From Alkalihalobacillus sp. CinArs1 (GTDB taxonomy: Bacteria; Bacillota; Bacilli; Bacillales; Guptibacillaceae): a stretch of 64,000 nt of DNA. Position numbers and translations under genes: made by a program. The stretch spans positions 992,001-1,056,000 of the forward strand of contig NZ_CANDOB010000002.1 in NCBI RefSeq assembly GCF_947387515.1, in the 5' to 3' direction. This document shows positions 26,101 to 34,673 of the stretch, in pieces. How positions within the stretch are numbered: the first letter of the stretch is position 1; each line of letters begins with the position of its first letter. Under the pieces are notes generated by a model that saw only the letters and a program-made list of their open reading frames with translations, searched no databases and was not told the DNA's origin.

Positions 26101-26823
26101 TTGGAAAAGGTTTCGATCATCATTCCATTCTATAACTGCGCATACGTAGATCAGGCGATACAGAGTGCGCTGAACCAAACCTATGAAAATATTGAAATCA
26201 TCGTTGTGAACGATGGTTCTACGAAACATGAAGAAAAAGTTAAGAAATATCTGCGTTCGATCACGTATATAAAAAAAGAAAACGGTGGAACTGCAAGTGC
26301 GCTGAACGCTGGAATCAAAGCAGCAACGGGGGCTTATTTTTGCTGGTTAAGTTCAGATGATTGTTATGAAGCCGATAAAGTACGAAAGCAAGTTGAGTTT
26401 ATGAAAAGAACGAATGCCTCAGTCAGCTACTCATCTTACGTCCTGATGAATCAATCGAGTGCTGTCGTCACTGGCCCGATCGGTGTTTACTTTCCAACTA
26501 ATCTACTCTTTTATAGAAAGATCAAGGTGAACTGCCCAATCAATGGATGTACGGTGATGCTTAAGATGTCACTATTCGAAGAACTCGGAGTGTTTGATGA
26601 AAGCCTTCCCTTCACGCATGATTATGATTTATGGTTAAGAATCGTGCAAAAATACGACTTCAAGTATTTAGATCAGCCTCTCGTACGCTATAGAGTCCAT
26701 GATGAAATGGGAACGAAGAAACATGCTGCAGCCATTCGAAAAGAAATTCAAACCGTTCGGAAAAGACATCTTCGAAACATGAATCGGAAAATTGTAGACG
26801 AAATCAAAGGAAGAAGACTGTAG
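26101..26823 (+). CDS. Glycosyltransferase family 2 protein (paralogue)
   Basis: 240 aa, very similar in layout to 22105-22839: VSIIIPFYNCAYVDQAIQSA, IIVVNDGST, NGGTASALNAGI, WLSSDD, NCPINGCTVMLK, THDYDLWLRI. Starts with TTG at 26101 after GGGGGGAGACCG. The pair brackets the sulfotransferase and the other glycosyltransferases, as if a duplicated unit had been split. The SLC13 transporter gene follows after 34 bases. Confidence 0.86.
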   Translation: MEKVSIIIPFYNCAYVDQAIQSALNQTYENIEIIVVNDGSTKHEEKVKKYLRSITYIKKENGGTASALNAGIKAATGAYFCWLSSDDCYEADKVRKQVEFMKRTNASVSYSSYVLMNQSSAVVTGPIGVYFPTNLLFYRKIKVNCPINGCTVMLKMSLFEELGVFDESLPFTHDYDLWLRIVQKYDFKYLDQPLVRYRVHDEMGTKKHAAAIRKEIQTVRKRHLRNMNRKIVDEIKGRRL

Positions 26824-26857
26824 ATGGCTGAACATAAAAAATTTTTAATAGGAGAGT

Positions 26858-28123
26858 GTGTCAGTTGAAATGATGAGCATCTATGGATTTATCACGATCA
26901 GCATCATTTTCATCATGTTTATCATTTTGATGTTCGAGTGGGTAAGGGCTCACATTGCGTTTGTTTCAGTTGTCTTCATTCTACTTCTAATCGGAGTGCT
27001 CTCTCCAATGGAAGCCATATCAGGATTTATTAATCAGAGTGTCATCACGGTTGGAGCATTATTCGTAATCATCACTGCCATTCAGAGGACCAGCGTTGTG
27101 GAAACCTTAACAAGTATGATTTCGAGGTCAGCTGATAATGAATCAAAAAGCACGATGAAGATCATGGCGATCGTTTCCGCAATGTCTAGCTTCCTTAACA
27201 ATATACCGCTCGTTCTTCTGATCACCCCAATCGTTAAAAAGTGGTCGATCGCCAAAAACTCTTATCCATCAAAATTTCTCATCTCAGTGTCTTATGCAGC
27301 TATTCTAGGCGGAATGTGTACACTGATTGGAACTTCGACGAACCTTTTGATTCATTCCATGCTCGTACAAAATGGGTATGAAGGGTTTTCAATGTTCGAA
27401 TTAGCCCTAGTCGGTGTACCAAGCGCGATAGCAGTGATTCTCTACATGAGTATTTACGGCTATCGACGACTGCCGGAAATACACCATGAAGAAAAAGAAC
27501 TTCCAACTCAGGTGAAGAAACTGACAATGTCGGGAAAAGAAATCCTCATTTATGTTTTGTTTTTCTCCATGCTTCTTAGTGTAAGTTTGCAGTGGATTTC
27601 GATGGCTCACGGTGCAATGATCACCTGTATCCTTTTCCTCATTCTCAGAGTGATCACAATCAAAGAAGCGTTCCGATCGATCCCCTGGCCGCTGTTAAGC
27701 ATCATTGGATCTGCTCTAGGGATTGCGGTGGCACTTGAAAAGTCTGGTGCTGCTCTCATGATGACAGAAACATTTATCTTACCATTGAGTGAGTATGGCC
27801 CCTTTCCTTTACTCGTTGCAATCTATATCTTAGCCTCAGTCGTTACAGAGATGATTACGAATAACGCTGCAGCTGCTCTCGTTTTTCCAATCGCACTCTA
27901 TATGACGGAACAACTAGGATTCAATGTTGAACCATATGCAATTGCGATCGCGATTGCTGCCTCAGCTAGCTTTTTAACTCCTTTCGGCTATCAAACGAAC
28001 CTAATAGTTTATGAAGAAGGAAAGTATCGATTCGTCGATTTTATGAAAGCTGGTTTGCCAGTGAAAATCATCGTCATGTGCACGACGCTTTATTTGATCC
28101 CTCTTTTTTGGCCGCTCATATAA
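26858..28123 (+). CDS. SLC13/DASS-family transporter, possible sulfate permease
   Basis: Integral membrane protein of about 420 aa with some 11-12 hydrophobic segments. Two pseudo-repeated Na+/anion motifs are visible: FLNNIPLVLL with GTSTNLLIHSM in the first half, and MITNNAAAALVFP with TPFGYQTNLIVY in the second. It lacks the internal RCK domains of SAC1/SLT-type sulfate transporters, though the core resembles them. Substrates of the family are sulfate, dicarboxylates or phosphate. Being next to two sulfotransferases makes sulfate an attractive guess. Start is uncertain: GTG at 26858 is 1-3 bases from GGAGAG, ATG at 26870 is 13 away. Confidence 0.75.
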   Translation: MSVEMMSIYGFITISIIFIMFIILMFEWVRAHIAFVSVVFILLLIGVLSPMEAISGFINQSVITVGALFVIITAIQRTSVVETLTSMISRSADNESKSTMKIMAIVSAMSSFLNNIPLVLLITPIVKKWSIAKNSYPSKFLISVSYAAILGGMCTLIGTSTNLLIHSMLVQNGYEGFSMFELALVGVPSAIAVILYMSIYGYRRLPEIHHEEKELPTQVKKLTMSGKEILIYVLFFSMLLSVSLQWISMAHGAMITCILFLILRVITIKEAFRSIPWPLLSIIGSALGIAVALEKSGAALMMTETFILPLSEYGPFPLLVAIYILASVVTEMITNNAAAALVFPIALYMTEQLGFNVEPYAIAIAIAASASFLTPFGYQTNLIVYEEGKYRFVDFMKAGLPVKIIVMCTTLYLIPLFWPLI

Positions 28124-28157
28124 AAGCCACCTTCCATAACCATGGTAGGTGGCTTTA
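28123..28157. terminator. Terminator after the SLC13 gene, probably bidirectional
   Basis: Long stem AAAGCCACCT-CCAT / ATGG-AGGTGGCTTT. T stretches on both sides serve also the small minus-strand gene. Confidence 0.8.
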
Positions 28158-28158
28158 C

Positions 28159-28290
28159 TTATCTATTTGGTTTCCATGTCACTTTCCCACATGATTTACA
28201 CCCTGATTTCTTTGGTGCTGGCGGTTGCGATTTACCGCGAGGACGGCGTTTCGCTTGATTAAATAATTCCTGTATATCTTTCTTTAACAT
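28159..28290 (-). CDS. Small basic CxxC protein (43 aa)
   Basis: Begins MLKKDIQELFNQAKRRPRGK and ends SGCKSCGKVTWKPNR. Strongly basic with one CxxC, like half of a zinc ribbon. AGGAGG is 6 bases before the ATG at 28290; another in-frame ATG is too close. Convergent with the SLC13 gene. Small spore-matrix or nucleic-acid-binding protein are possibilities. No family recognised. Confidence 0.65.
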   Translation of the reverse strand: MLKKDIQELFNQAKRRPRGKSQPPAPKKSGCKSCGKVTWKPNR

Positions 28291-28364
28291 TGTCATCCTC
28301 CTATTAAAATACGATCGATGGTTTGATCTAGTTTATTCATTAGAGGAGGACGGAGTATAGGCAT

Positions 28365-29183
28365 TTAACGCTTTTTTTGAAATGGATTTATTATGGATCG
28401 TCGGTTTTCTCTATTTTGGAATTTAAACGGATTAAACGTTTGGACGTCTTGATTAGCATTTACGTTTTTAAATGGTTCGATCTGATGGCTTAATTTCGGT
28501 TTTTCCTCGAGCAAACCTTTCTTTGCTTCTATAGGCTTCTTTGTAGGGGAAGAAGCAAGTTCAGGTGGTAAGTCTGGCCAGTCTGTTTCAGTTTCGTTCA
28601 ATTGGTAGTTTGCAAAATGAGGATTGATGGGGCGAAGAACTTTCTTAATGATCGTTTGGTATTCATGAAACGTGATCGCTGAGATTGGATAAAGTTCTTC
28701 TCTATAAAACGACTGTATGATCGCATAGCTAAGCCATTCAGGAATTTGTTGTGAAACGTAAGGTTGAAATCGAAATCGTAATGTAGCACTTAACGTTGGA
28801 AGCCATAAGTGTTTGTGAAGGTGCTCTTGAACGTTTTTCGTCGAGAGCTGTAGCGGCTTTAAATAGTAGTTCATATTATTTACTCTGAGTGCAATTGGAT
28901 GAGAGCCGCTATGACGTACCTCAACGAAGATCCGTAGGTCCTGAGCTTCATGTCGATTCGTGGTTAGCCGAACTCCAGTATGCAATAAACTTTTTTTTAG
29001 TGAATCAAACAGCTCAACAGGTAACCCCTCGATACACACAACTTTACCGGTGAACGCGCTCGACGCTTTACTCGAGCGGGCATCGATGGATAGCCCAAAG
29101 TATGGCATGAGAAGATTGAGGTGCTCTCGTTCTTCCTTTGTTAAGGATCCGATCGCTCTCTCTTTCCAATAGAATTGTTCCAT
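28365..29183 (-). CDS. Uncharacterised protein, probable spore role
   Basis: 272 aa. Residues 1-180 look globular (FYWKERAIGSLTKEEREHL at the start; QIPEWLSYAIIQSFYREELYPISA in the middle). From about 185 on it is low-complexity, rich in Pro, Lys, Asn and Phe, with NPFKFQNRENRRS and INPFQKKR at the end. The repeated NPF element recalls coat morphogenetic or interaction tails. In B. subtilis cotO lies after fabI in this region, but I do not see enough to equate them. AAGGAGTG precedes the ATG. Confidence 0.7.
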   Translation of the reverse strand: MEQFYWKERAIGSLTKEEREHLNLLMPYFGLSIDARSSKASSAFTGKVVCIEGLPVELFDSLKKSLLHTGVRLTTNRHEAQDLRIFVEVRHSGSHPIALRVNNMNYYLKPLQLSTKNVQEHLHKHLWLPTLSATLRFRFQPYVSQQIPEWLSYAIIQSFYREELYPISAITFHEYQTIIKKVLRPINPHFANYQLNETETDWPDLPPELASSPTKKPIEAKKGLLEEKPKLSHQIEPFKNVNANQDVQTFNPFKFQNRENRRSIINPFQKKR

Positions 29184-29329
29184 ATAAAAACACTCCTTCG
29201 ACGGATTAAAATGAATAAGAAGCAGATTTCCAATAAAAGAAATTTGGGCAGCCTTTACTGTTGCATTTCTCTCCTAATTCCATAATATGTAGTGAATCAA
29301 CCTATAATGTGAAGAAAGGAATGAACTAT

Positions 29330-30508
29330 ATGGGTCACAAGCCTAAACCGAACCGAACGATTCCTACTGCAACGAACAGTTTGCAAGATGAATGTATTCG
29401 CGTTCAAAAAGTTTACGACTGGGTAACGGACCAACTGATGGTTTCAAAGAACATCCAATTCTCTGAAGATCAGTTAGAACAGATAGAGTCTGCAATGGAA
29501 GATCCTAGTCGCCGTCCGCTAAGGATCGTTGCACAAACGCCTGAAGCGCCACCATTATTTCCGCTAGCAGATAGCGATCACTGTGAGGAGTTTCTTTGCG
29601 AACAGGTTGGAGAGAAACGAGATGTGAACGTCGTACTTCCAGGGGGAGGCTATGCGGACGCACAACTCGTCGATTTACTCTTCACCACAGATGTGAAAGT
29701 AAGAGTAGTCGACCGTAACGGTCAGACGGTTACAGAGGTTAGCTGCAATGCATCTGTATTAGAATCTTTCGTTCTATGCTATCCGGACGGAACTGATCTT
29801 TATTGCCGCATTACGAAGATCATCGCACGCATCCCATCTGGCACGATTCTCTTAAACTGTCCTGTTCCTCAATCATTCGATCTAGAAGTTATTTTCTGTG
29901 TAGATATTCAAGTTGAAGCAGAGGTGAAGCTAGAAGTTCTTGCTAAGTTCTGTTCACCTCGTGATAATGACCTGATCGCTCCAGAAGATGTTGATGAGTG
30001 GTGCCCACCAATTACGTTCCCTGAACAATGTCCAGATATCTTCCCAAGACCAAGCTGCGATTGTACTGTAGCGGGTGAAGCCAGCGGTTCTACTGGTAAT
30101 GGAGACTACGAAGGAAATATCTCGATGAAGCTCAATATTTGTCCTGATTGCAGCTTGACTGGAAGCAATATGTCATTTACATTCAATGATTCAAACATGG
30201 AAGATGGCACGATGGACTTTTCATTCACAGCAGAGTCATTCGATCAAGATTCACTCGTTTGCGTTCCTTGTGGAGACGAAGGTGTTAAATTCATGATCAA
30301 TGGATCCGGAAGAATGAAAAACGGAATCAGATGTGAATTCAAGCTAGCTGTTGTAGATACTGATGAAGGCAATGAATTCGAAGTGCATTTGTACGACCGT
30401 AGAGGGGAAACTGTATTCAACTCTGGTGTAGTCGAAGCTGAAACAGGCGGTTTAACGATCGACAACTGCATTAATTTCGACGACATAAAGTACAAGAAAC
30501 ATCACTAA
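29330..30508 (+). CDS. Cys-rich probable spore structural protein with CIRVQKVYDWV motif
   Basis: 392 aa. N-terminus GHKPKPNRTIPT is unstructured, followed by ECIRVQKVYDWVTDQL, a signature I associate with uncharacterised Bacillaceae spore/exosporium proteins. The rest is beta-rich, with around 20 cysteines in pairs (CEEFLC, CPDIFPRPSCDC, CPDC, CVPC). The C-terminal 130 residues resemble an immunoglobulin-like sandwich (SFTFNDSNMEDG...). AAAGGA precedes the ATG at 29330; upstream in-frame starts lack spacing. Disulfide cross-linking in a coat layer is a plausible role. Terminator follows. Confidence 0.7.
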   Translation: MGHKPKPNRTIPTATNSLQDECIRVQKVYDWVTDQLMVSKNIQFSEDQLEQIESAMEDPSRRPLRIVAQTPEAPPLFPLADSDHCEEFLCEQVGEKRDVNVVLPGGGYADAQLVDLLFTTDVKVRVVDRNGQTVTEVSCNASVLESFVLCYPDGTDLYCRITKIIARIPSGTILLNCPVPQSFDLEVIFCVDIQVEAEVKLEVLAKFCSPRDNDLIAPEDVDEWCPPITFPEQCPDIFPRPSCDCTVAGEASGSTGNGDYEGNISMKLNICPDCSLTGSNMSFTFNDSNMEDGTMDFSFTAESFDQDSLVCVPCGDEGVKFMINGSGRMKNGIRCEFKLAVVDTDEGNEFEVHLYDRRGETVFNSGVVEAETGGLTIDNCINFDDIKYKKHH

Positions 30509-30524
30509 GATCGAAGGATGTGAA

Positions 30525-30550
30525 GGGGGAGAGAGATCTCTCCCTTTTTG
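30525..30550 (+). terminator. Terminator after the Cys-rich gene
   Basis: GGGAGAGA / TCTCTCCC hairpin with a 2-base loop, then five T. It shows that the next gene starts downstream, at 30604. Confidence 0.85.
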
Positions 30551-30603
30551 TTATGAAGAGGGGACCGAGGTTCATACATATAATAGGGAGAGGAGTGAGC
30601 CAA

Positions 30604-31602
30604 GTGAAACAGGATGAAACGTTAAGCTATTCCAGGTTGATTACAAGAACAAAATACTTTCAAGAAAAATCATTAGAACTTGAAAAAGAACTGATATTTG
30701 TAAAAGATCATCTTCATTTGGTCGAAACTAAAATGGAAGAGTTACAATACGAAAACGATGCTAAAAGAGCGTCACTCGAAACGAAAGAAGGGAAGATAAA
30801 GGAATTTGAGAAGGAAGTAAACAAAGCTCACCTAAAGATTGAAGCATTGGAAGAAGAGCGGCGTAAGTTAATCGGTGAGCTTGAGAGAACAAAGGCTGAA
30901 ATCGACAAAGAACAAAAGAGTACAACAGACCTGAAGATGAAGCTTGAAGCTGTAGAAAAGAAATACCAAGGAGCAGTTTCAGAAGGTAGGATCAAGAATT
31001 ACGAAAAGCTTCTTACATCGATGCAAAATGATATCAATGAGAAAGAAGTACAAATACAACAATTCAAAACAAAAATAAAAGATTATGAAAGACGTATGAA
31101 ATATCGAACGCCAAGTGATGTAAAGGATACAGAAACATCTGAAAGTACAGATAAACTAAACGCGTTAGCGTACTTAAATTACTCGATCATTGTGAATGAT
31201 AAAAAGTCATTCATCATAAGAGGGGACTTGCAGATTACGAACAAAGGGATGTCGTCGCTGAAGAACCCAGTTGTATGTTTTCGATTCCGTCCAGCAGAAA
31301 CAGCCATAATTAAAGGTCAGATTCTAACGGTTGAACAGGCAGAGACAAGAGGGGCTACAAACGGTACACAGTGGACGTTCATGGATAGCGACTGGATGTC
31401 GAAAGCAAGAGAGCGAGGCGAGATCTGGGTATCACCTCTTGGTGATGTTTCCATTTCTCCTGGCAACAAAATAGGGATCGAGAATTTTCAAATTCCATTA
31501 AGAACGGAGATTCATGAACCTTTTATTGTAGAGGGATTCGTATACTTTTATGAACAAGATTATAAGATCAAAACGTCGAATCAAATCGCGATCAGCTATT
31601 AA
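30604..31602 (+). CDS. Coiled-coil protein with C-terminal beta domain
   Basis: 332 aa. Residues about 15-185 form one long, charged heptad-type coiled coil (EKSLELEKELIFVKDHLHL... EKEVQIQQFKTKIKDYE). After a polar linker, residues 200-332 make a beta-rich domain (LNYSIIVNDKKSFIIRGDL to KTSNQIAISY). GTG start at 30604 with GGAGAGGAG 8 bases upstream. In-frame codons upstream lie within the previous terminator. No family recognised. A filamentous coat or exosporium linker is a guess. Confidence 0.7.
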   Translation: MKQDETLSYSRLITRTKYFQEKSLELEKELIFVKDHLHLVETKMEELQYENDAKRASLETKEGKIKEFEKEVNKAHLKIEALEEERRKLIGELERTKAEIDKEQKSTTDLKMKLEAVEKKYQGAVSEGRIKNYEKLLTSMQNDINEKEVQIQQFKTKIKDYERRMKYRTPSDVKDTETSESTDKLNALAYLNYSIIVNDKKSFIIRGDLQITNKGMSSLKNPVVCFRFRPAETAIIKGQILTVEQAETRGATNGTQWTFMDSDWMSKARERGEIWVSPLGDVSISPGNKIGIENFQIPLRTEIHEPFIVEGFVYFYEQDYKIKTSNQIAISY

Positions 31603-31697
31603 GAATTGGAATAAATGAGTTTTCGCCCACTCTCACGATCTTCCAGTTGCATACGATAAGAATGTGAAACCACATCTAGATGAAGAGGGGGCAAGAA

Positions 31698-31973
31698 ATG
31701 TCTAAGAAAAAACGAAAGCCAAAAGTGATACGTGTTGAAAAGGTGATCATAAAAGCTGATGAAGTGATCATCGAAGACCACGGTAAGAAACGTCATCACG
31801 ACCACGATCATCATGAAGACCGTCATGATGACGACAGAAGGGATCCATGGGGATTCTTTGGTCCTGGACCTACTGAAGAAATTGCCGAAGAAGTAGAAAG
31901 TGATGATGAAGAGAGGAAAGACGAAGCTTCTGAAGATGACGATCAACCTCAAGGCGGCTTTTCATGGTTTTAA
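31698..31973 (+). CDS. His/Asp-rich small protein (91 aa)
   Basis: Basic start MSKKKRKPKVIRVEKV, a metal-binding-like stretch HHDHDHHEDRHDDDRRD (about residues 33-49), then DPWGFFGPGP, an acidic region and the tail QGGFSWF. GAAGAGGGGG lies 9 bases before the ATG at 31698. His/Asp tracts of this sort occur in spore coat proteins and could hold divalent metal. No family recognised. Confidence 0.65.
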   Translation: MSKKKRKPKVIRVEKVIIKADEVIIEDHGKKRHHDHDHHEDRHDDDRRDPWGFFGPGPTEEIAEEVESDDEERKDEASEDDDQPQGGFSWF

Positions 31974-32001
31974 GAGCAGATGATCATCTGCTCTTTTTTT
32001 A
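31973..32001 (+). terminator. Terminator after the His/Asp-rich gene
   Basis: Perfect 22-base palindrome AGAGCAGATGA/TCATCTGCTCT followed by seven T. Confidence 0.9.
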
Positions 32002-32688
32002 TGTATCATCATGTCTAACAGGATGCAGGAATACACCTTCATCTTGCTTCCATTCGAGAATGAGAACTTCTTCAGGGTGATCGATATGATGCTTCTTTAG
32101 TACTTTATTAAGCCATTCTTCATTAAATCCAGCTTCTTTTAAGTTGCCCCAATCGACCTTACCATCTGAAATGAAGGTCGTTGAAAGGTGTTCTTTCACT
32201 GGACGAAGGTCAAAGTCGCCTCTCGTAGGCTGTGAGTACTCTGATTTCTGTAAGACGCTTATACTTCCATTCGTTTCAAGAATGGCAAATTCAACTTCTC
32301 TTAAGGAAAAAATGCCTTTTTGTCTAAGTAAGTTCTGAAGTTGGTTCAAATCTAATTTATTCTTCTTAAGGTTTTTTCGGTTGATTCTACCATGGTGAAT
32401 TACGATCGAAGGACTTCCTTCCAATAGCTTCCTCGTTCCTCTAAACTTTTGAGTAATCCATTCGATAACGTAGATAAGCAATCCCCATAGTGTGACTGTG
32501 TAAATGATCGTTACGTATGTAATATCTTTGTCATAAATCGCATTACCGACCAATTCACCGAGGACGAGGGAGGAGATGAAATCAAACGGTGTGATCTGAG
32601 TAATCTGTGTCTTACCGAGCATTTTGGTTAACACGAGTAGTGCGAGAAAGCCTACGATGAGTTCTATAAAGATTGACCCATATTCCAT
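31999..32688 (-). CDS. DUF421 (YetF/YdfR-like) membrane protein
   Basis: 229 aa: three N-terminal membrane helices (FIELIVGFLALLVLTKMLGK; FDFISSLVLGELVGNAIY; VTIIYTVTLWGLLIYVIEW) then two cytosolic beta/alpha repeats containing the conserved SLREVEFAILETNGSISVL. Proteins of this family (YetF, YdfS and the mobile 2Duf) are found in spore inner membranes and affect spore resistance in some Bacillus. The ATG at 32688 is preferred over the one 9 bases upstream, which touches GGAGGG. Confidence 0.88.
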   Translation of the reverse strand: MEYGSIFIELIVGFLALLVLTKMLGKTQITQITPFDFISSLVLGELVGNAIYDKDITYVTIIYTVTLWGLLIYVIEWITQKFRGTRKLLEGSPSIVIHHGRINRKNLKKNKLDLNQLQNLLRQKGIFSLREVEFAILETNGSISVLQKSEYSQPTRGDFDLRPVKEHLSTTFISDGKVDWGNLKEAGFNEEWLNKVLKKHHIDHPEEVLILEWKQDEGVFLHPVRHDDT

Positions 32689-32771
32689 CTCTACCATTCC
32701 CTCCTAATACGCCATCGTACTTAGCATGTGCGAATCATTCAGAAAATACCCTTCGTCAAGGCTGCTTAGAA

Positions 32772-32803
32772 TAAAAAAAGACACCGGACTTAAACCGGTG
32801 TCA
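32772..32803 (-). terminator. Terminator of the yjcG-yjcF operon
   Basis: GACACCGG / CCGGTGTC stem; T run on the minus strand; the yjcF stop codon lies at its edge. Confidence 0.88.
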
Positions 32804-33223
32804 TAGTGCTTTGATCATCGTTACATGAGGGATGCCAGCATCCATAAATTCATCAGACGTCACTTCATAACCTAATGATTTATAAAATTCGATCGCTGAT
32901 ACTTGTGAATTGAGCTTCAATCCGGCTGTTTCAATTTTACGAACCTGATTTTCAAGCTCGTTCATCAAGAGCCTGCCAATTCCAGTTCCTCTTGCTTCCT
33001 TTAGAACACAAATTCGCTCGACTTTTACAAAGTCACCGACCATACGGTAGCGCCCTGCCGCAACAGGTGTGTCCTCATCATAAGCTACAAGATGTGTAGC
33101 TTCGTCTTCGTGCTGGTCGATCTCAAGATCTTCAGGAACGTTCTGTTCCTGAACGAAGACGCGATGTCTTACGCTGAAAGCATCATCCATCTCTTTCTTT
33201 GTTTCCGCTACTTTAATTAGCAT
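32801..33223 (-). CDS. yjcF: GNAT-family N-acetyltransferase YjcF
   Basis: 140 aa Gcn5-type acetyltransferase. Opens [19 protein letters not shown], with acetyl-CoA loop VLKEARGTGIGRLLM (Q/RxxGxG/A) and LNSQVSAIEFYKSLGY. Substrate unknown. Start overlaps the yjcG stop by one base (TAATG), and the yjcH-yjcG-yjcF grouping matches B. subtilis. Confidence 0.88.
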   Translation of the reverse strand: MLIKVAETKKEMDDAFSVRHRVFVQEQNVPEDLEIDQHEDEATHLVAYDEDTPVAAGRYRMVGDFVKVERICVLKEARGTGIGRLLMNELENQVRKIETAGLKLNSQVSAIEFYKSLGYEVTSDEFMDAGIPHVTMIKAL

Positions 33224-33738
33224 TAGCGAACTTTACCGAGGTGGAATGTTTCATAAACAGTCCAAGACCCATTCTCAAGTTGATAAAGAAGTTGAAAACG
33301 GTCGATGGTTTCCTCTTCATCAACATCCATCATACGTAGGCTGCCGTACACATCTGAATGTTCATCATCAGAAAGCTTTTGAGCGATCGTAATGTGAGGA
33401 ACGAAGTTGTATTCACGATCTGTCCTGACTTCCTCTGGGTTAAGCTGACGATAGAGGTCATTTAACACGTCATTTTCTTTTACCTTCATATAGATCACAT
33501 TGTTAACTGGATGAAACGATCCAATTTTATAAACGTTCATCGTAAAAGGTTTTGATTCGTCAGAAATTCTGTGGAGCTCTGGTGTAATCTCCTTAATTTC
33601 TTCCTCTGTCGCTTCGAATGCTTCTCTTATCGTTAGGTGTGGCGGGATAAGTGCATAATGTGGATCGTAACGTTTTCTGTATGAGTTTGCGATGTCTTGT
33701 AGTTTCTTTGACGGGAATATTGCAATGCCGTATTTCAT
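33223..33738 (-). CDS. yjcG: YjcG, 2H phosphoesterase superfamily
   Basis: 171 aa, two HxT signatures, PPHLTIRE near residue 34 and VPHITIAQ near residue 115, that form the active site of the 2'-5' RNA ligase/2H phosphoesterase fold. Length matches B. subtilis YjcG. Physiological substrate unknown, probably an RNA or cyclic phosphodiester. GGGAGGGA precedes the ATG. A TATAAT on the minus strand near 33796-33801 may be its -10. Confidence 0.9.
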   Translation of the reverse strand: MKYGIAIFPSKKLQDIANSYRKRYDPHYALIPPHLTIREAFEATEEEIKEITPELHRISDESKPFTMNVYKIGSFHPVNNVIYMKVKENDVLNDLYRQLNPEEVRTDREYNFVPHITIAQKLSDDEHSDVYGSLRMMDVDEEETIDRFQLLYQLENGSWTVYETFHLGKVR

Positions 33739-33835
33739 AGTATAATCCCTCCCATTAAATTTGCTCTGGACGTGACTTATTCATTTCCACTGTTAATTAT
33801 ACCAAAAATTCAAAAATAAGAAATGGTAATGTCGT

Positions 33836-34558
33836 TTACAGCTTGAACATATGAAGAAGCGCGCGTTTCATATCTGGCTGCCAGTGTTTCCAAAGGTGGC
33901 CACCTTCGAATTCATCATAGAAATAGTCAAAGTCTTTTTCTTTAATGATTTTACTCAATTCTCTGTTTGGGTCGATGAAATTTTTCTTCTGTCCATCAGT
34001 CGTAGGTACTTCTGTTTCTTCAGTACCAATCACATGATAGATCGAAAGAAGTTCAGGGTCTTTAAAGGTTGCGACTTTCTCTTTCAATTCGTCATCAACG
34101 TATGGCGAGTGAAGAATCGCTTTACCAAACGTTCTCGGATATTCGAGCCCGGCACGTAATGCAACCGTTGCAGCAAGCGAGTCTCCTATTAAAGCACGCC
34201 CATAACCTAAGTGGAAGGTCGCGTATTCTTCATCGAGAAACGGTACTAATTCATTGACTAAGAAGCGTAGGTAGGCTTCACTTTGTTCGCCATCTGGGTG
34301 ATATTTTTTTCTGCGGTCTTCCACGCTTTTGTATGGAATTCCTACAATGATCAGTTCTTCGATTTCATCATTTTCGATCAGCTCATCTGCCGTTCGACCA
34401 AGGCGACCTAGCTTAAAGTAATCGCTACCATCATTCGCGATCAAAAACGAATATTTATAGAGTGGAGAATAGTTATATGGCAAATAAATTTGGAGTGGGA
34501 TTTCTTCTTGTAAATGTTCGCTATATAGTGAAGTGTCCTGGTATGTTCCTCTGTTCAT
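33836..34558 (-). CDS. yjcH: YjcH, alpha/beta-hydrolase (esterase D-like)
   Basis: 240 aa putative esterase. Nucleophile elbow LIGDSLAATVAL (G-D-S-L-A), acid YVDDEL region and the histidine in EGGHLWKHW near the C-terminus. Proposed to resemble enterochelin esterase or acyl-peptide hydrolases. The ATG at 34558 follows CAGGAGGC; further upstream in-frame codons have no site. It may be transcribed separately from yjcG, with 97 bases between. Confidence 0.87.
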   Translation of the reverse strand: MNRGTYQDTSLYSEHLQEEIPLQIYLPYNYSPLYKYSFLIANDGSDYFKLGRLGRTADELIENDEIEELIIVGIPYKSVEDRRKKYHPDGEQSEAYLRFLVNELVPFLDEEYATFHLGYGRALIGDSLAATVALRAGLEYPRTFGKAILHSPYVDDELKEKVATFKDPELLSIYHVIGTEETEVPTTDGQKKNFIDPNRELSKIIKEKDFDYFYDEFEGGHLWKHWQPDMKRALLHMFKL

Positions 34559-34596
34559 TTCAAAGCCTCCTGTGCAGTAGTGAAAGTTAGTTTTAT

Positions 34597-34627
34597 TTGA
34601 CATTCTAATTTTTCGTAGTGATATAAT
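34597..34627 (+). promoter_or_regulatory. Sigma-A promoter of the PgpA-like gene
   Basis: TTGACA (34597-34602) and TATAAT (34622-34627), spacer 19 bases, slightly long. Confidence 0.45.
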
Positions 34628-34673
34628 GATTCTAACATACTTGCTTTTGGGGGACATAGAGAGGAGAACTAAC

